Notes under the pieces: model-generated
The model's database searches: none
What the model was told of the DNA's origin: nothing
The model's input: the letters and a program-made list of their open reading frames with translations, nothing else
Program-made: the position numbers and the translations under genes
In this document: positions 37,279 to 46,555 of the stretch, one piece after another
Layout of the letters: every line of letters begins with the position of its first letter
How positions within the stretch are numbered: the first letter of the stretch is position 1
Source: Terrimonas_B sp041743125
GTDB taxonomy: Bacteria; Bacteroidota; Bacteroidia; Chitinophagales; Chitinophagaceae
Direction: 5' to 3'
Assembly: GCA_041743125.1 (NCBI GenBank)
Contig: JBGTNK010000189.1
Location: 1-64,000 of the forward strand
Length of the DNA stretch: 64,000 nt

Positions 37279-40200
37279 TTATTGCTTCTGAAGTTTTACA
37301 TGCTGATCAATACCTGCTCCGGTTACCTTAAGGAAGTATAATCCAGCGGATAATTTACTTACATTGATAGAAAAATTATTTGTTCCTCTTTTTATCTGAA
37401 CAGAATTTTGCATCACGATCCTGCCATAATTATCTACTAGTTTCCAGTTTGCTTTACCATTTACAACCGCATTAATTATCACTTTGGTTTCTTCGGATGC
37501 GGGGTTGGGTGAAATAACCACCCTCTTAGTAATATCAGCCAGGTAAATGTTGACTATGTTAGAATATTTATATTCACCGTCTTTGTCCACCATTCTAAGC
37601 CTGTAATTGAATATTGCTGAAGACAGGCTGGCAACATCATTATCTGTGAAAGAATATTGACGGGCAACATTACTAAATCCGTTTGCATTAACAGCGCCAA
37701 TTTTTTCAAAATTTCTACCATCAGCACTCCTTTCTACGTCGAAGTAGGAAGTGTTATTCTCATGATTGGTTTCCCATTGTAAAAGGGTTGAATTGTTTTG
37801 GAAATACCCTCTGAAATAAACCAGGTCTACTGGTAAACTTATTGCCTGGTTGCCAAAATAGAATGACGAAAATGAATTTATATTTGCCTGCAACATGTAT
37901 CCATTACTGCCATGAGCTTCTGCAAAAACCGGGTTGATCAACGAGGTATTTGAAGATATTACAGCTCCGCATGCATCGGAATTTTTGAGGATCTTCAGAT
38001 CGCCGATTGAACTTATACCACTTCCCGGATCTGCATCCAATGCATCAAATTCTGCCTTGGTCATATAAAGCCTGATTGAAACAGGAGATGAGGGCTGAAC
38101 AGTGGGTGTTATTCTTATATTCCGGTGCAGGTATCGCCGTGAAAATATCTGGCGCAATGCACCGGATTTGGTATAAAATGAGGAAGTAACAGCGCCTAAA
38201 TTATTCAAGTTGGCTTTTATCTCCGCCATAATGTTTCCATCCGGACCAGTGATTGGAACCCAGATATTATTGTTTGTGGCATCTATTGTAATAGTAGTGC
38301 CATCAGCACAGGCGTTTGTTAAGCCAGAAGTTACATCAATATCTGTTGAAATTGAACTTTTCCCTCCAACGTCGGCATAACCCAGGAAAGTATATTTCTG
38401 AACACAGCCCTGGCAGGCCGGAACCACGGGGTTGGCAGCACTTGGTCCCGAACTGGTTGTTGATCTATCCATCACCACATAAATATCCTTTCCATTAGGT
38501 GCAAAAGCCAAATCTCTGTATCTGTTCTGGCTTCCAAAATAACTGATCGTGTCACTTTCAGTGTTTGTAGGTGCCGTTGTAATACCCGAAGCATTTAATC
38601 TTATCCTCACAAGCCTGCCCCATTTTAGTGAGGCTGCTACCAAGGATTTTTTCCAACCTGGAATCAGTGTATGCGTATACAGATCCAGACCAGACCATCC
38701 TTCGGAGGGCCATCCTCCATTACCAGGTTTTGTTCTCCAAATATTTGCCACTGTTCCGGCTCCTGATGTCGGCCCGGGATACGCGGAAAATAAAGGGTCT
38801 TTATATAGTCCGTTTCCATTGGCGTCTATTGCAGCTCTGTTTGTAGCTTCATTTCCTACAGGAGGACAACTTGAGTTACCACTGCCATCAGGAAATGCAG
38901 CTCCAGCAGATACACTTGTATTAGTGCTGGGAGTTGTCGTTCCATTATAATTTCCATCGGCAACATATCCTATCACCAATGGATGGCCGTAATTTTTGAA
39001 TCCTTCTATTATGTTTATTTCATCATCGCTGTAGGGGCCATGGGATGAGCCATATAAAATATTCATCGCTGTATCATATGCAAATCCCTGGTTATTTCTT
39101 ATACCTATACTATATACAGCACTTGTAGAAGAATATGGATTACTATTAGGTATCCATGCTGCCAAACCTGCATCACCATCTGATTCAAGATTAAATCTCA
39201 AAATTTTTCCTTCATAAGATGCCGGGATTTGAGCTTTTTGAGGCCGGGTTTGATTGCTAAACTGGCCGGAGCCCATATCACCTGATGCATAAAAAAGATA
39301 GGGCGTTCCTCCCGGCGTTACAGGAGCAATAATCATCCTTTGGGAATTATGATCATTACTACCAGGCAGCGTATCGCACAAAGAAACCGGTGATTCTAAT
39401 TTACCGGTACTGGTATTAAATGTAAACCTGACAAGCCGGTTAGTGAAAAAAATTCCAGTCGGGGAACTACCTCCGTTGGAACTATGTATATAAGAAATGT
39501 AGACGTAATTCTTCGGCGCTAAGGAATCTAAAAATTTTGGATGCAAAGCCAGGCCGGCTAATCCACCCTGGGCTCCTGAACCGTTATTAAACTGGCAGTT
39601 AAAAGCTACATCAGCCGGAGCTGTAAAAAATGTGCTGCCCTGGGAAATATCCAATACAGTTTGTTTTACGCCGCTCACCGGATCCATCCTGTACACCTTA
39701 TAACCCTTAGCTTCTGTAATCCACAAACTATCATCCGGACCATAAGTAATTTCCCAGGGATCTGCCATAACGTTAGGACCAGAAAGGATCGTTTGCTTAA
39801 AAACTTCGTTCATTCTGCCAGACCTTGATGTTTCGGGATCCGTTACGCAAATGTCAAAAGCCCATGCTGAGGAACCCCCGGTGGGTGTTCCTGCATTGTT
39901 TTTCAGTATTCTTATATAGTAGGTATTTCCGATTGTTAAACCTGCTCCAGCTGGCACCAAAGGAAATGATGTTGCCGGAACGGTATTATTGCCACAACCT
40001 ACTTCAGCAAATGATCCACATGAACCAGATAGTAATTGTAATTTTAAACGGTTTGTCCAACTAGCGCCGAGATTGCTTAGTGTAATTACCGGATATTTGG
40101 TTTGGGCTACAAATTTATACCATACATCTGGGTTGTTTGCTGCCGTACAGTTTGATGTAATGGAGCCGCCATCTGCATTAGCTCCATTTAATGTTTGATT

Positions 40201-40989
40201 AGTAAGGCGGCTAGTCCCTCCCACACAATCAGGATCTGTGGTAATTAAAATAGCATTGGCGCAAATATCATAGGGCGGATATTCATACCAGGACACAATA
40301 GTTCTCAAAGCCAGCGTTCCTGTTGATTGAATTTGTGATACATTTCCAGTTGCTCCGGCTGTTGTAGTCTGGATATAGTAGGCACCAGTATGAGATTGGG
40401 CGGTAGTAGTATTCCTGTATTGAGCTGATCCTGGCTTAACCCATCCCGCTCCCGATAGGGAACCCCAGGTATTAGCTGCGCCAACACTCCAAAAAGCCAT
40501 AGTAACGGAGTTCGAGGCAGTTGTTGTTACTCCATTAATTGAATTTGTAGTGGTATTTGAATTGCTATTTACCGGATTTACGTTTACACCCCATAAATTA
40601 TTGCTGTTGCTGGGTCTGAAAACATACATAATCGCAGACAATGCAAGAGTATTACCTGCACCAACTGTGACCGATGGATTAGCGCCCCATGTACCATTAT
40701 ATCGACACCAGAAAATTGCGGTATTTTGATTTGTGCCAGCATATGTGGTAGCACTCGTCCATGTTTGCCCACCGGTTGCACTCATTGCAAAGGTCCCGGC
40801 ATTTGCCCTGTATTCAGCATGAATTATAACCAAATCTCCGGCAACCATGGATGATGGTGGCGCTATGGCCGCGGTAGGACCGGCTTGAGTACCATTATCG
40901 GCAGGTACGCTTGCCAATCCAAAATATGTTTGAGCAATTAGAACACGGGAAATAAGGATCAGTAAGAGACTGAGTAATGGTTTCTTCAT
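37279..40989 (-). CDS. Giant T9SS protein with glucose/sorbosone-dehydrogenase-like domain
   Basis: 1236 residues. Signal peptide (LIAQ); N-terminal module of about 210 residues (SVPADNGTQAGPT, MVAGDLVIIHAEYR, TGGQTWT) shared with the divergent gene at 41168; a PPC-like beta-domain (CVGGTSR, PDVWYKFVAQ, LQLLSGSCG) at about 245-390; a GSDH beta-propeller (DPWEITYGPDDSLWITEAKGY, LAGLALHPKF, SIGIRNNQGFAYD) at about 395-870; an unclassified beta-rich region; an FN3-like pre-sorting domain (DVERSADGRNF) and a T9SS tail (ISPNPASEE). PQQ- or Ca-dependent sugar oxidation is possible by family but unproven. It is exported and probably surface-held. Confidence 0.87.
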   Translation of the reverse strand: MKKPLLSLLLILISRVLIAQTYFGLASVPADNGTQAGPTAAIAPPSSMVAGDLVIIHAEYRANAGTFAMSATGGQTWTSATTYAGTNQNTAIFWCRYNGTWGANPSVTVGAGNTLALSAIMYVFRPSNSNNLWGVNVNPVNSNSNTTTNSINGVTTTASNSVTMAFWSVGAANTWGSLSGAGWVKPGSAQYRNTTTAQSHTGAYYIQTTTAGATGNVSQIQSTGTLALRTIVSWYEYPPYDICANAILITTDPDCVGGTSRLTNQTLNGANADGGSITSNCTAANNPDVWYKFVAQTKYPVITLSNLGASWTNRLKLQLLSGSCGSFAEVGCGNNTVPATSFPLVPAGAGLTIGNTYYIRILKNNAGTPTGGSSAWAFDICVTDPETSRSGRMNEVFKQTILSGPNVMADPWEITYGPDDSLWITEAKGYKVYRMDPVSGVKQTVLDISQGSTFFTAPADVAFNCQFNNGSGAQGGLAGLALHPKFLDSLAPKNYVYISYIHSSNGGSSPTGIFFTNRLVRFTFNTSTGKLESPVSLCDTLPGSNDHNSQRMIIAPVTPGGTPYLFYASGDMGSGQFSNQTRPQKAQIPASYEGKILRFNLESDGDAGLAAWIPNSNPYSSTSAVYSIGIRNNQGFAYDTAMNILYGSSHGPYSDDEINIIEGFKNYGHPLVIGYVADGNYNGTTTPSTNTSVSAGAAFPDGSGNSSCPPVGNEATNRAAIDANGNGLYKDPLFSAYPGPTSGAGTVANIWRTKPGNGGWPSEGWSGLDLYTHTLIPGWKKSLVAASLKWGRLVRIRLNASGITTAPTNTESDTISYFGSQNRYRDLAFAPNGKDIYVVMDRSTTSSGPSAANPVVPACQGCVQKYTFLGYADVGGKSSISTDIDVTSGLTNACADGTTITIDATNNNIWVPITGPDGNIMAEIKANLNNLGAVTSSFYTKSGALRQIFSRRYLHRNIRITPTVQPSSPVSIRLYMTKAEFDALDADPGSGISSIGDLKILKNSDACGAVISSNTSLINPVFAEAHGSNGYMLQANINSFSSFYFGNQAISLPVDLVYFRGYFQNNSTLLQWETNHENNTSYFDVERSADGRNFEKIGAVNANGFSNVARQYSFTDNDVASLSSAIFNYRLRMVDKDGEYKYSNIVNIYLADITKRVVISPNPASEETKVIINAVVNGKANWKLVDNYGRIVMQNSVQIKRGTNNFSINVSKLSAGLYFLKVTGAGIDQHVKLQKQ

Positions 40990-41167
40990 CGATTGGTGGA
41001 TTTTGAAGCTGTAAAATAAAAACCATCCGGATAATTACTTAGAGTATTATTTCTCTTTTTTTTATAGGTATAAACACCTAATAAGAATTGGTACAGTTCC
41101 TATTGCTGCATATTATGAAGCGTCGTATTTTGCTCTATCCAATATTGTTGAAACCAAAGAATCCACC
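40990..41167. promoter_or_regulatory. Divergent promoter region of two giant secreted proteins
   Basis: 178 nt between the divergent starts at 40989 (minus) and 41168 (plus). It must hold both promoters, but I could not identify a convincing TAnnTTTG box by eye. Confidence 0.45.
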
Positions 41168-44100
41168 ATGAACCTTTTTACCTTAATCCTTACCAGGCGA
41201 AACATTAGAAAGATTTTTCGACTTTGTATATTCCTATTACTCCCATTATTTTCTTATACGCAAACATTTTTTGACGTATCAAGTAATCCCGCAGATAATG
41301 GTTCCCAGGCAACTGGTACTGCAGCTGTAACACCTCCGGCACTAATGAATGCTGGTGACCTGGTGGTTATTTATGCTCATTACAGGGGTACAGGAGTTAC
41401 CTTTTCTTTGCCGGCTACGGGTGGTCAATCCTGGACATTGGAAACATCCCCCGCAGGCGCCGGCAGCCAATCCTTTGCCGTATTCTGGTGCCGGTTTGAT
41501 GGATCTTGGACAACCAACCCTTCAGTCACTATAGGTGGGGGAACTCTTGGCCTATCAGCAATCATGTATGTATTTCGCCCCACCAGTTCAAGTAACTCAT
41601 GGGGTATTCATATTGGAGCTTCAAATGGTGCAACCACTGGAACCGCCATTCCCATTACAGGGCTTACAACATCGGTACCCAATACAGTTTCTATGGCTTT
41701 TTGGGCCAGCGCTAATGACAATACATGGGGTACTTTAACTGGCGCAGGGTGGAGTAAAACAGGGTTATCTAATCAATACAGAAATACAGCCGGCACCGAC
41801 CAGGGGCATACAGCTGCTTACAATATCCGGCCTACTGCAGGTAATGTGGCCAATGTGTCGCAAACCCAGTCTTCAAGTTTAAGCACCCGTACAAGTATAA
41901 TATCCTGGTACGAATTATCACCTCCGTCCAATGATGATTGCGCAGGTGCCATTTCTATAACATCAGCAACATCTTGCGTAAATACGGCCGGCGATTTAAC
42001 GGGTTCCACTTATAATACCATTTCGCCTATTGGGTGCGGTGTTGCTGACAGGAACGATGTATGGTATAGTTTCACTGCCCAATCAACCAATCCAACCATT
42101 ACCCTTTCATCCGCTCCTGCAAACCCCAGACTTCAATTGTTCTCTGGTTCTTGCGGAACCTTGACCTCCCTGGCTTGTGGAAATGCGTCAATTGCTGCAA
42201 CTGGTCTTAGTATTGGAAGTACTTATTTTGTTCGTGTTTATACTGATCCAAATTTTTCAGGTGCATCCGGATCATTTAATATTTGTGTTACTGACCCTTC
42301 TCCGGCAAATGATCTTTGCGGCGGAGCTGTTGTGTTAACATCAGACACTGTTTGTAACAACACTTCGGGTAGTTTATATGGATCTACTTTTACCGCCACC
42401 ACCATTACAGCTCCCGATTGTGCTACCGGTGTTATCCGGGATATATGGTACAGGTTTGTAGCTCAAACCACAAACCCAACTATTACACTAAGCAGTCTGG
42501 GAGTTAATTTCACTAACCCGGGTATGCAATTATTATCCAATAATTGCGGTGGAACCTTTACCACTTTTTTCTGTGGCACTACCTCAATAGCTGCAGACTT
42601 TTTAGTTCCGGGCACTACTTATTTTATCCGGGTTTATACAACAACTGTTCCGGCACCTGATTCTTATTCTGGTTGGGATTTTGATCTATGCATTACAGAT
42701 GTTGTTTCACCTGTCCCCGCCAATGATGAATGTGCTACTGCCATTAATTTGTTGATCAGCGCTAATTGCTCAAACATACAGGGCACGGTAGCAGGAGCCA
42801 CAGCTTCAGGGATTGCGATTGCACCTTGTACGGGACCAGTAGCTTATGATGTATGGTATAAGTTTACCGCTGTCAGTGCCTCTTCAACAATTACACTAGG
42901 TAGTGCAGGAACTAACTTTAATACTCCCAGGATGCAATTATTTTCTGGCACTTGCGGTTCACTTAGCTCAATGGCTTGCGGCACCACCTCTATTACTAAT
43001 GCAACAGTGACGGGTACCACTTACTATGTCAGGGTGTATTCAACAACAGGCCCTGCCCCCAATGGAAATGCCAACTTTAATATTTGTGTGGCAGCAACGG
43101 GTGCCCTGGTAAGATTTGGAAACAGCTATGTAAACGTAACACGTAAGACTACGGGTGGCGTGGTGCAAACAGGAGATGTTCTCGAAATAAGAATGACGAT
43201 CAATCATACTTCGGGAACGATGACAAATCTCAGGTATGTTGATAATTTACCAAGCTACACGGCCATTGCCGGATCGGCACCTCACGACTCCATCAAAATC
43301 ATTACCAATGAAGGCCTCAGGTACAAAAAATATACCCTGGCTGCAGGTGATGATGCCGGAACTTTTCAAGCTACTCCACCGGCCGGTCAATATAACATTC
43401 GACTTAACCTGGGCTTTGGCACCACCGTGCCCGGAGCACCACCAGATAATACCAGTACTGAATTTGCTTCAGCCACGGGCTCAATGATTGCAGGGACAGA
43501 CAGACCAAGAGGGGGTGGAGGAATGCTTTTTGCCATAGCATACCGGGTAGTTGTAACGGGAGTTCCGGGGGATACCATTCAACTGAATCCGGGACAATTT
43601 ATTTATAGAAATGGCGGGGGAGATATCACCCTGTCTGCAACACCCTTTAAAATAGTGATCAGTGAACCGTTGGATTTATGTCCAAATAGTATAGGGGTAA
43701 ATATTGCCGGAGAATATGGCGGCACTTTCGGTACCGGAACAACTCCTAACCGGACAGCTGATTTAAACCTTCCTATAGCCGGTTATTCTTTTATCGCCAA
43801 TGTAAATGCGACCAATACGATTGGTGACGGGCGGTATGGGATAGTGAAAAATTTAAGCCCACGGAACAGAACATTAACTAATGCAAGACGACAACCCAAT
43901 TGCACAGTAGCTCCCATTTTAAATATTAATGACCCTATGAACTGTAATAACAGGATGTTTGGTCATTGGTACATTGACGGAGATCATTCAGGTACCAACA
44001 ATGCAGCTGGCAACACACCTCCGGCGGCCGATGTGAATGGTGGATATATGCTGGTAGTAAATGCCGATTATGTAGCTTCCGAAATTTTCAGGCAAAACTT

Positions 44101-45340
44101 CACCAATCTTTGCCCAAATACATATTATGAGTTCTCTTCCTGGATAAAAAATATTTGTGCTACCTGCGGCGCTGATTCCATCGGGGCTCAATTTACAGGA
44201 ACACCTACTGCCCCTGCCAGTGGTTACCCGGGTGTTTATCCCAATCTTTCATTTTTACTTAATGATGTGGACTATTATAATACCGGGGAAATAGATACGT
44301 TAGGCTGGCTAAAAAAAGGATTTGTTTTTAAAACCGGCCCCAGCCAGACAAGCGCCGTATTTTCGATTCGCAATAATTCACAAGGTGGTGGTGGTAATGA
44401 CTGGGCTTTGGATGATATTGCTGTGGCAACCTGTTTGCCAACCATGAGTTATTCTCCCACAATCAGTCCCAATGTATGTGAAGGCAATGCGATCGAAATA
44501 GCCGATACAATAAGTTCCTATTTCAATAATTATACAACGTTTAAATGGCAGCGAAGTACAACCAATGGCTCCAGTTGGACTGATTTAACAGGAGTAACGA
44601 CATTACCTGACACCAATTATTACATCACCAAGTATACCGTGCCGCCTGCTAATACAACGCTGGCTGACAGCGGGGATCTTTATAGAGTGGTGGTAGCTAC
44701 AACCGCCGCCAACCTAACAGATCCTAATTGTAACATATCAGATGGCGTAACAATTACCCTGAATGTAAATAACTGTAACCCAATCCTGGATATAAAGTTG
44801 ATTTCATTTAATGGTAAACTTGCCGATACAAAAGGTAATCTGTCCTGGAGTACATCCGGAGAGGACTCACCCATAACCTTTATTATTGAAAAAAGTCCGG
44901 ATGGAATTAATTTTTCAGCCGTGGGTGAATTATCCAGTTTTAATAACCAGAATATTATCAACCATTTTTCTTTCGTTGATCCTAACCCTGTCAATGAAAA
45001 AGCATGGTATAGAATTATTTTGAAAACGATTGATGGGAAGAAAAAACATTCTTCGATCATCCATTTAAAAAATAGCTTACCAGATTTTGAGCTCAGTAAT
45101 TTTATTAATCCCTTTAGCGACAAACTTTCATTTAGCCTCACTATGTTGGGCAATTCTTTGATAACTTATGAGCTGCTTGATGTATCAGGAAAATCTGTAT
45201 TATCAGGCAAGCAAATTGTGTATAGTGGTACAAATAGTATAAACCTTGAAAATACCCAGGCTCTGCATTCCGGCATATATATTCTGAAAGTGTATAATAA
45301 GGATAGAATCATCACCATAAGGGTAGTGAAAAGAAATTAA
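41168..45340 (+). CDS. Giant T9SS multidomain protein with shared N-terminal module and three PPC-like domains
   Basis: 1390 residues. A basic leader then hydrophobic signal (ending SYTQ); the N-terminal module seen also in the divergent neighbour (NPADNGSQAT, MNAGDLVVIYAHYR, TGGQSWT); three successive PPC-like repeats, each with an N-terminal DC/EC cysteine, a DVWY or DIWY strand and a QL(F/L)S segment plus a Cys-Gly pair (about residues 255, 380 and 510 onward); then a long-stranded beta region; a GDHSG...NGGYMLVVNAD jelly-roll domain with GNDWALDDI, typical of carbohydrate-binding-like modules; an Ig-like part; an FN3-like domain; and a T9SS tail. No catalytic motif is seen. It may bind glycans or surfaces. 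A terminator follows directly. Confidence 0.85.
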   Translation: MNLFTLILTRRNIRKIFRLCIFLLLPLFSYTQTFFDVSSNPADNGSQATGTAAVTPPALMNAGDLVVIYAHYRGTGVTFSLPATGGQSWTLETSPAGAGSQSFAVFWCRFDGSWTTNPSVTIGGGTLGLSAIMYVFRPTSSSNSWGIHIGASNGATTGTAIPITGLTTSVPNTVSMAFWASANDNTWGTLTGAGWSKTGLSNQYRNTAGTDQGHTAAYNIRPTAGNVANVSQTQSSSLSTRTSIISWYELSPPSNDDCAGAISITSATSCVNTAGDLTGSTYNTISPIGCGVADRNDVWYSFTAQSTNPTITLSSAPANPRLQLFSGSCGTLTSLACGNASIAATGLSIGSTYFVRVYTDPNFSGASGSFNICVTDPSPANDLCGGAVVLTSDTVCNNTSGSLYGSTFTATTITAPDCATGVIRDIWYRFVAQTTNPTITLSSLGVNFTNPGMQLLSNNCGGTFTTFFCGTTSIAADFLVPGTTYFIRVYTTTVPAPDSYSGWDFDLCITDVVSPVPANDECATAINLLISANCSNIQGTVAGATASGIAIAPCTGPVAYDVWYKFTAVSASSTITLGSAGTNFNTPRMQLFSGTCGSLSSMACGTTSITNATVTGTTYYVRVYSTTGPAPNGNANFNICVAATGALVRFGNSYVNVTRKTTGGVVQTGDVLEIRMTINHTSGTMTNLRYVDNLPSYTAIAGSAPHDSIKIITNEGLRYKKYTLAAGDDAGTFQATPPAGQYNIRLNLGFGTTVPGAPPDNTSTEFASATGSMIAGTDRPRGGGGMLFAIAYRVVVTGVPGDTIQLNPGQFIYRNGGGDITLSATPFKIVISEPLDLCPNSIGVNIAGEYGGTFGTGTTPNRTADLNLPIAGYSFIANVNATNTIGDGRYGIVKNLSPRNRTLTNARRQPNCTVAPILNINDPMNCNNRMFGHWYIDGDHSGTNNAAGNTPPAADVNGGYMLVVNADYVASEIFRQNFTNLCPNTYYEFSSWIKNICATCGADSIGAQFTGTPTAPASGYPGVYPNLSFLLNDVDYYNTGEIDTLGWLKKGFVFKTGPSQTSAVFSIRNNSQGGGGNDWALDDIAVATCLPTMSYSPTISPNVCEGNAIEIADTISSYFNNYTTFKWQRSTTNGSSWTDLTGVTTLPDTNYYITKYTVPPANTTLADSGDLYRVVVATTAANLTDPNCNISDGVTITLNVNNCNPILDIKLISFNGKLADTKGNLSWSTSGEDSPITFIIEKSPDGINFSAVGELSSFNNQNIINHFSFVDPNPVNEKAWYRIILKTIDGKKKHSSIIHLKNSLPDFELSNFINPFSDKLSFSLTMLGNSLITYELLDVSGKSVLSGKQIVYSGTNSINLENTQALHSGIYILKVYNKDRIITIRVVKRN

Positions 45341-45362
45341 AAAAGTAGCCGACCTGTTTTAG

Positions 45363-45396
45363 CGGGGGTGCCATGCAGGCATCCCCGTTTGTTTTT
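45363..45396 (+). terminator. Rho-independent terminator after the giant adhesin-like gene
   Basis: Stem CGGGGGTGCC (45363-45372) with GGCATCCCCG (45378-45387), one G-T mismatch, loop ATGCA, then TTTGTTTTT. The ATG in its loop (45373) is therefore very unlikely to start the next gene, pdxA. Confidence 0.85.
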
Positions 45397-45432
45397 AAAG
45401 CAGTAATTTCACGTCTTTCAATAATAAATCAT

Positions 45433-46521
45433 ATGCATCCTAACAATAAACCTCTTATCGGAATTTCTTGCGGTGACCTGAATGGAATTGGTATTGAATT
45501 AATCATTAAAACTTTTTCTGACAACCGGGTTCTTGATCAATGCACTCCCATCATTTATGCATCAAATAAAGCAATCAATTTTTACCGGAAATCGGTGGCA
45601 GATACCAATTTTAATTACCAGATTACAAAGGACTATGACCGGCTCAACAATAAACAGGTAAACGTTTTCAATTGCTGGGAAGAAGAGGTGGCCATCACTC
45701 CAGGCCAGCTTACTGAAGCCGGGGGAAAGTATGCCGTGTTGTCTTTACAAACATCCGTGGCTGCTCTAAAACAAAATCAGATTGATGGTTTACTCACATC
45801 ACCGGTCCACAAAAAAAACATTCAATCACCTGAGTTTGACTTCACGGGACATACTCCCTACCTGAAGCATATTTTTGAAGCAAAGGATGTAGTAATGATG
45901 TTATACTCTGGTAATTTCAGGGTAGCTGTTGTTACGGAACATATTCCGGTTAGTGAAATTGCCAGTCACATCACAAAAGAAGCTATATTAAGCAAGCTTG
46001 GTATTATTCATAAGAGCCTGCAAAAAGATTTCGGTATTGATAAACCACGAATTGCTGTTTTAGGATTAAATCCGCATGCCAGTGATGAGGGCCTGATAGG
46101 AAATGAAGAAGAAACCATCATTAAACCGGCAATCAAAGAGGCAAAGAATAATAATATGCTGGTGGTTGGCCCTTTTAGCGCCGACGCTTTTTTTGCAAGA
46201 AATAATCACCAGAAGTTTGATGTGGTTTTGGCAATGTATCATGACCAGGGCCTGATTCCATTTAAAGCTCTGGCCAATGGCGAAGGAGTAAATTATACGG
46301 CCGGCTTACCTGTTGTCAGAACCTCTCCTGACCATGGTGTAGCTTTTGATATTGCCGGAAAGGATAAAGCGGATCCTACCTCTTTCATAACTGCATTGTT
46401 TGAATGCATCAATATAATTAACCACCGAAAAGAATACGAAGAGAACAGGAAAAATCCTGTACGCAAAATAACTTCAGAAGCCTTTGCCAGAATGGAAGAC
46501 GAAGAAATAAAAGAAAGCTAA
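45433..46521 (+). CDS. pdxA: 4-hydroxythreonine-4-phosphate dehydrogenase PdxA
   Basis: 362 residues from the ATG at 45433. A longer frame starts in the loop of a terminator at 45373 and is rejected. Motifs: GISCGDLNGIG near the N-terminus, TSPVHKK, GHTPYL, GLNPHASDEG, MYHDQGLIPFK and TSPDHGVAFDIAG, which supply the three divalent-metal histidines and the substrate site of PdxA. It oxidises 4-phosphohydroxy-L-threonine in pyridoxal phosphate synthesis; partner pdxJ is not in the window. It converges with the first GSDH-PKD gene. Confidence 0.95.
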   Translation: MHPNNKPLIGISCGDLNGIGIELIIKTFSDNRVLDQCTPIIYASNKAINFYRKSVADTNFNYQITKDYDRLNNKQVNVFNCWEEEVAITPGQLTEAGGKYAVLSLQTSVAALKQNQIDGLLTSPVHKKNIQSPEFDFTGHTPYLKHIFEAKDVVMMLYSGNFRVAVVTEHIPVSEIASHITKEAILSKLGIIHKSLQKDFGIDKPRIAVLGLNPHASDEGLIGNEEETIIKPAIKEAKNNNMLVVGPFSADAFFARNNHQKFDVVLAMYHDQGLIPFKALANGEGVNYTAGLPVVRTSPDHGVAFDIAGKDKADPTSFITALFECINIINHRKEYEENRKNPVRKITSEAFARMEDEEIKES

Positions 46522-46548
46522 ATGGTTTGAACCACTTCGCTTTCTTTT
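46509..46548 (+). terminator. Candidate terminator in the pdxA/GSDH convergent gap
   Basis: AAAAGAAAGC (46509-46518) pairs with GCTTTCTTTT (46539-46548) around an inner TGGT/ACCA stem. The left arm overlaps the last codons of pdxA. It could serve either strand. Confidence 0.45.
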
Positions 46549-46555
46549 ATACAGC

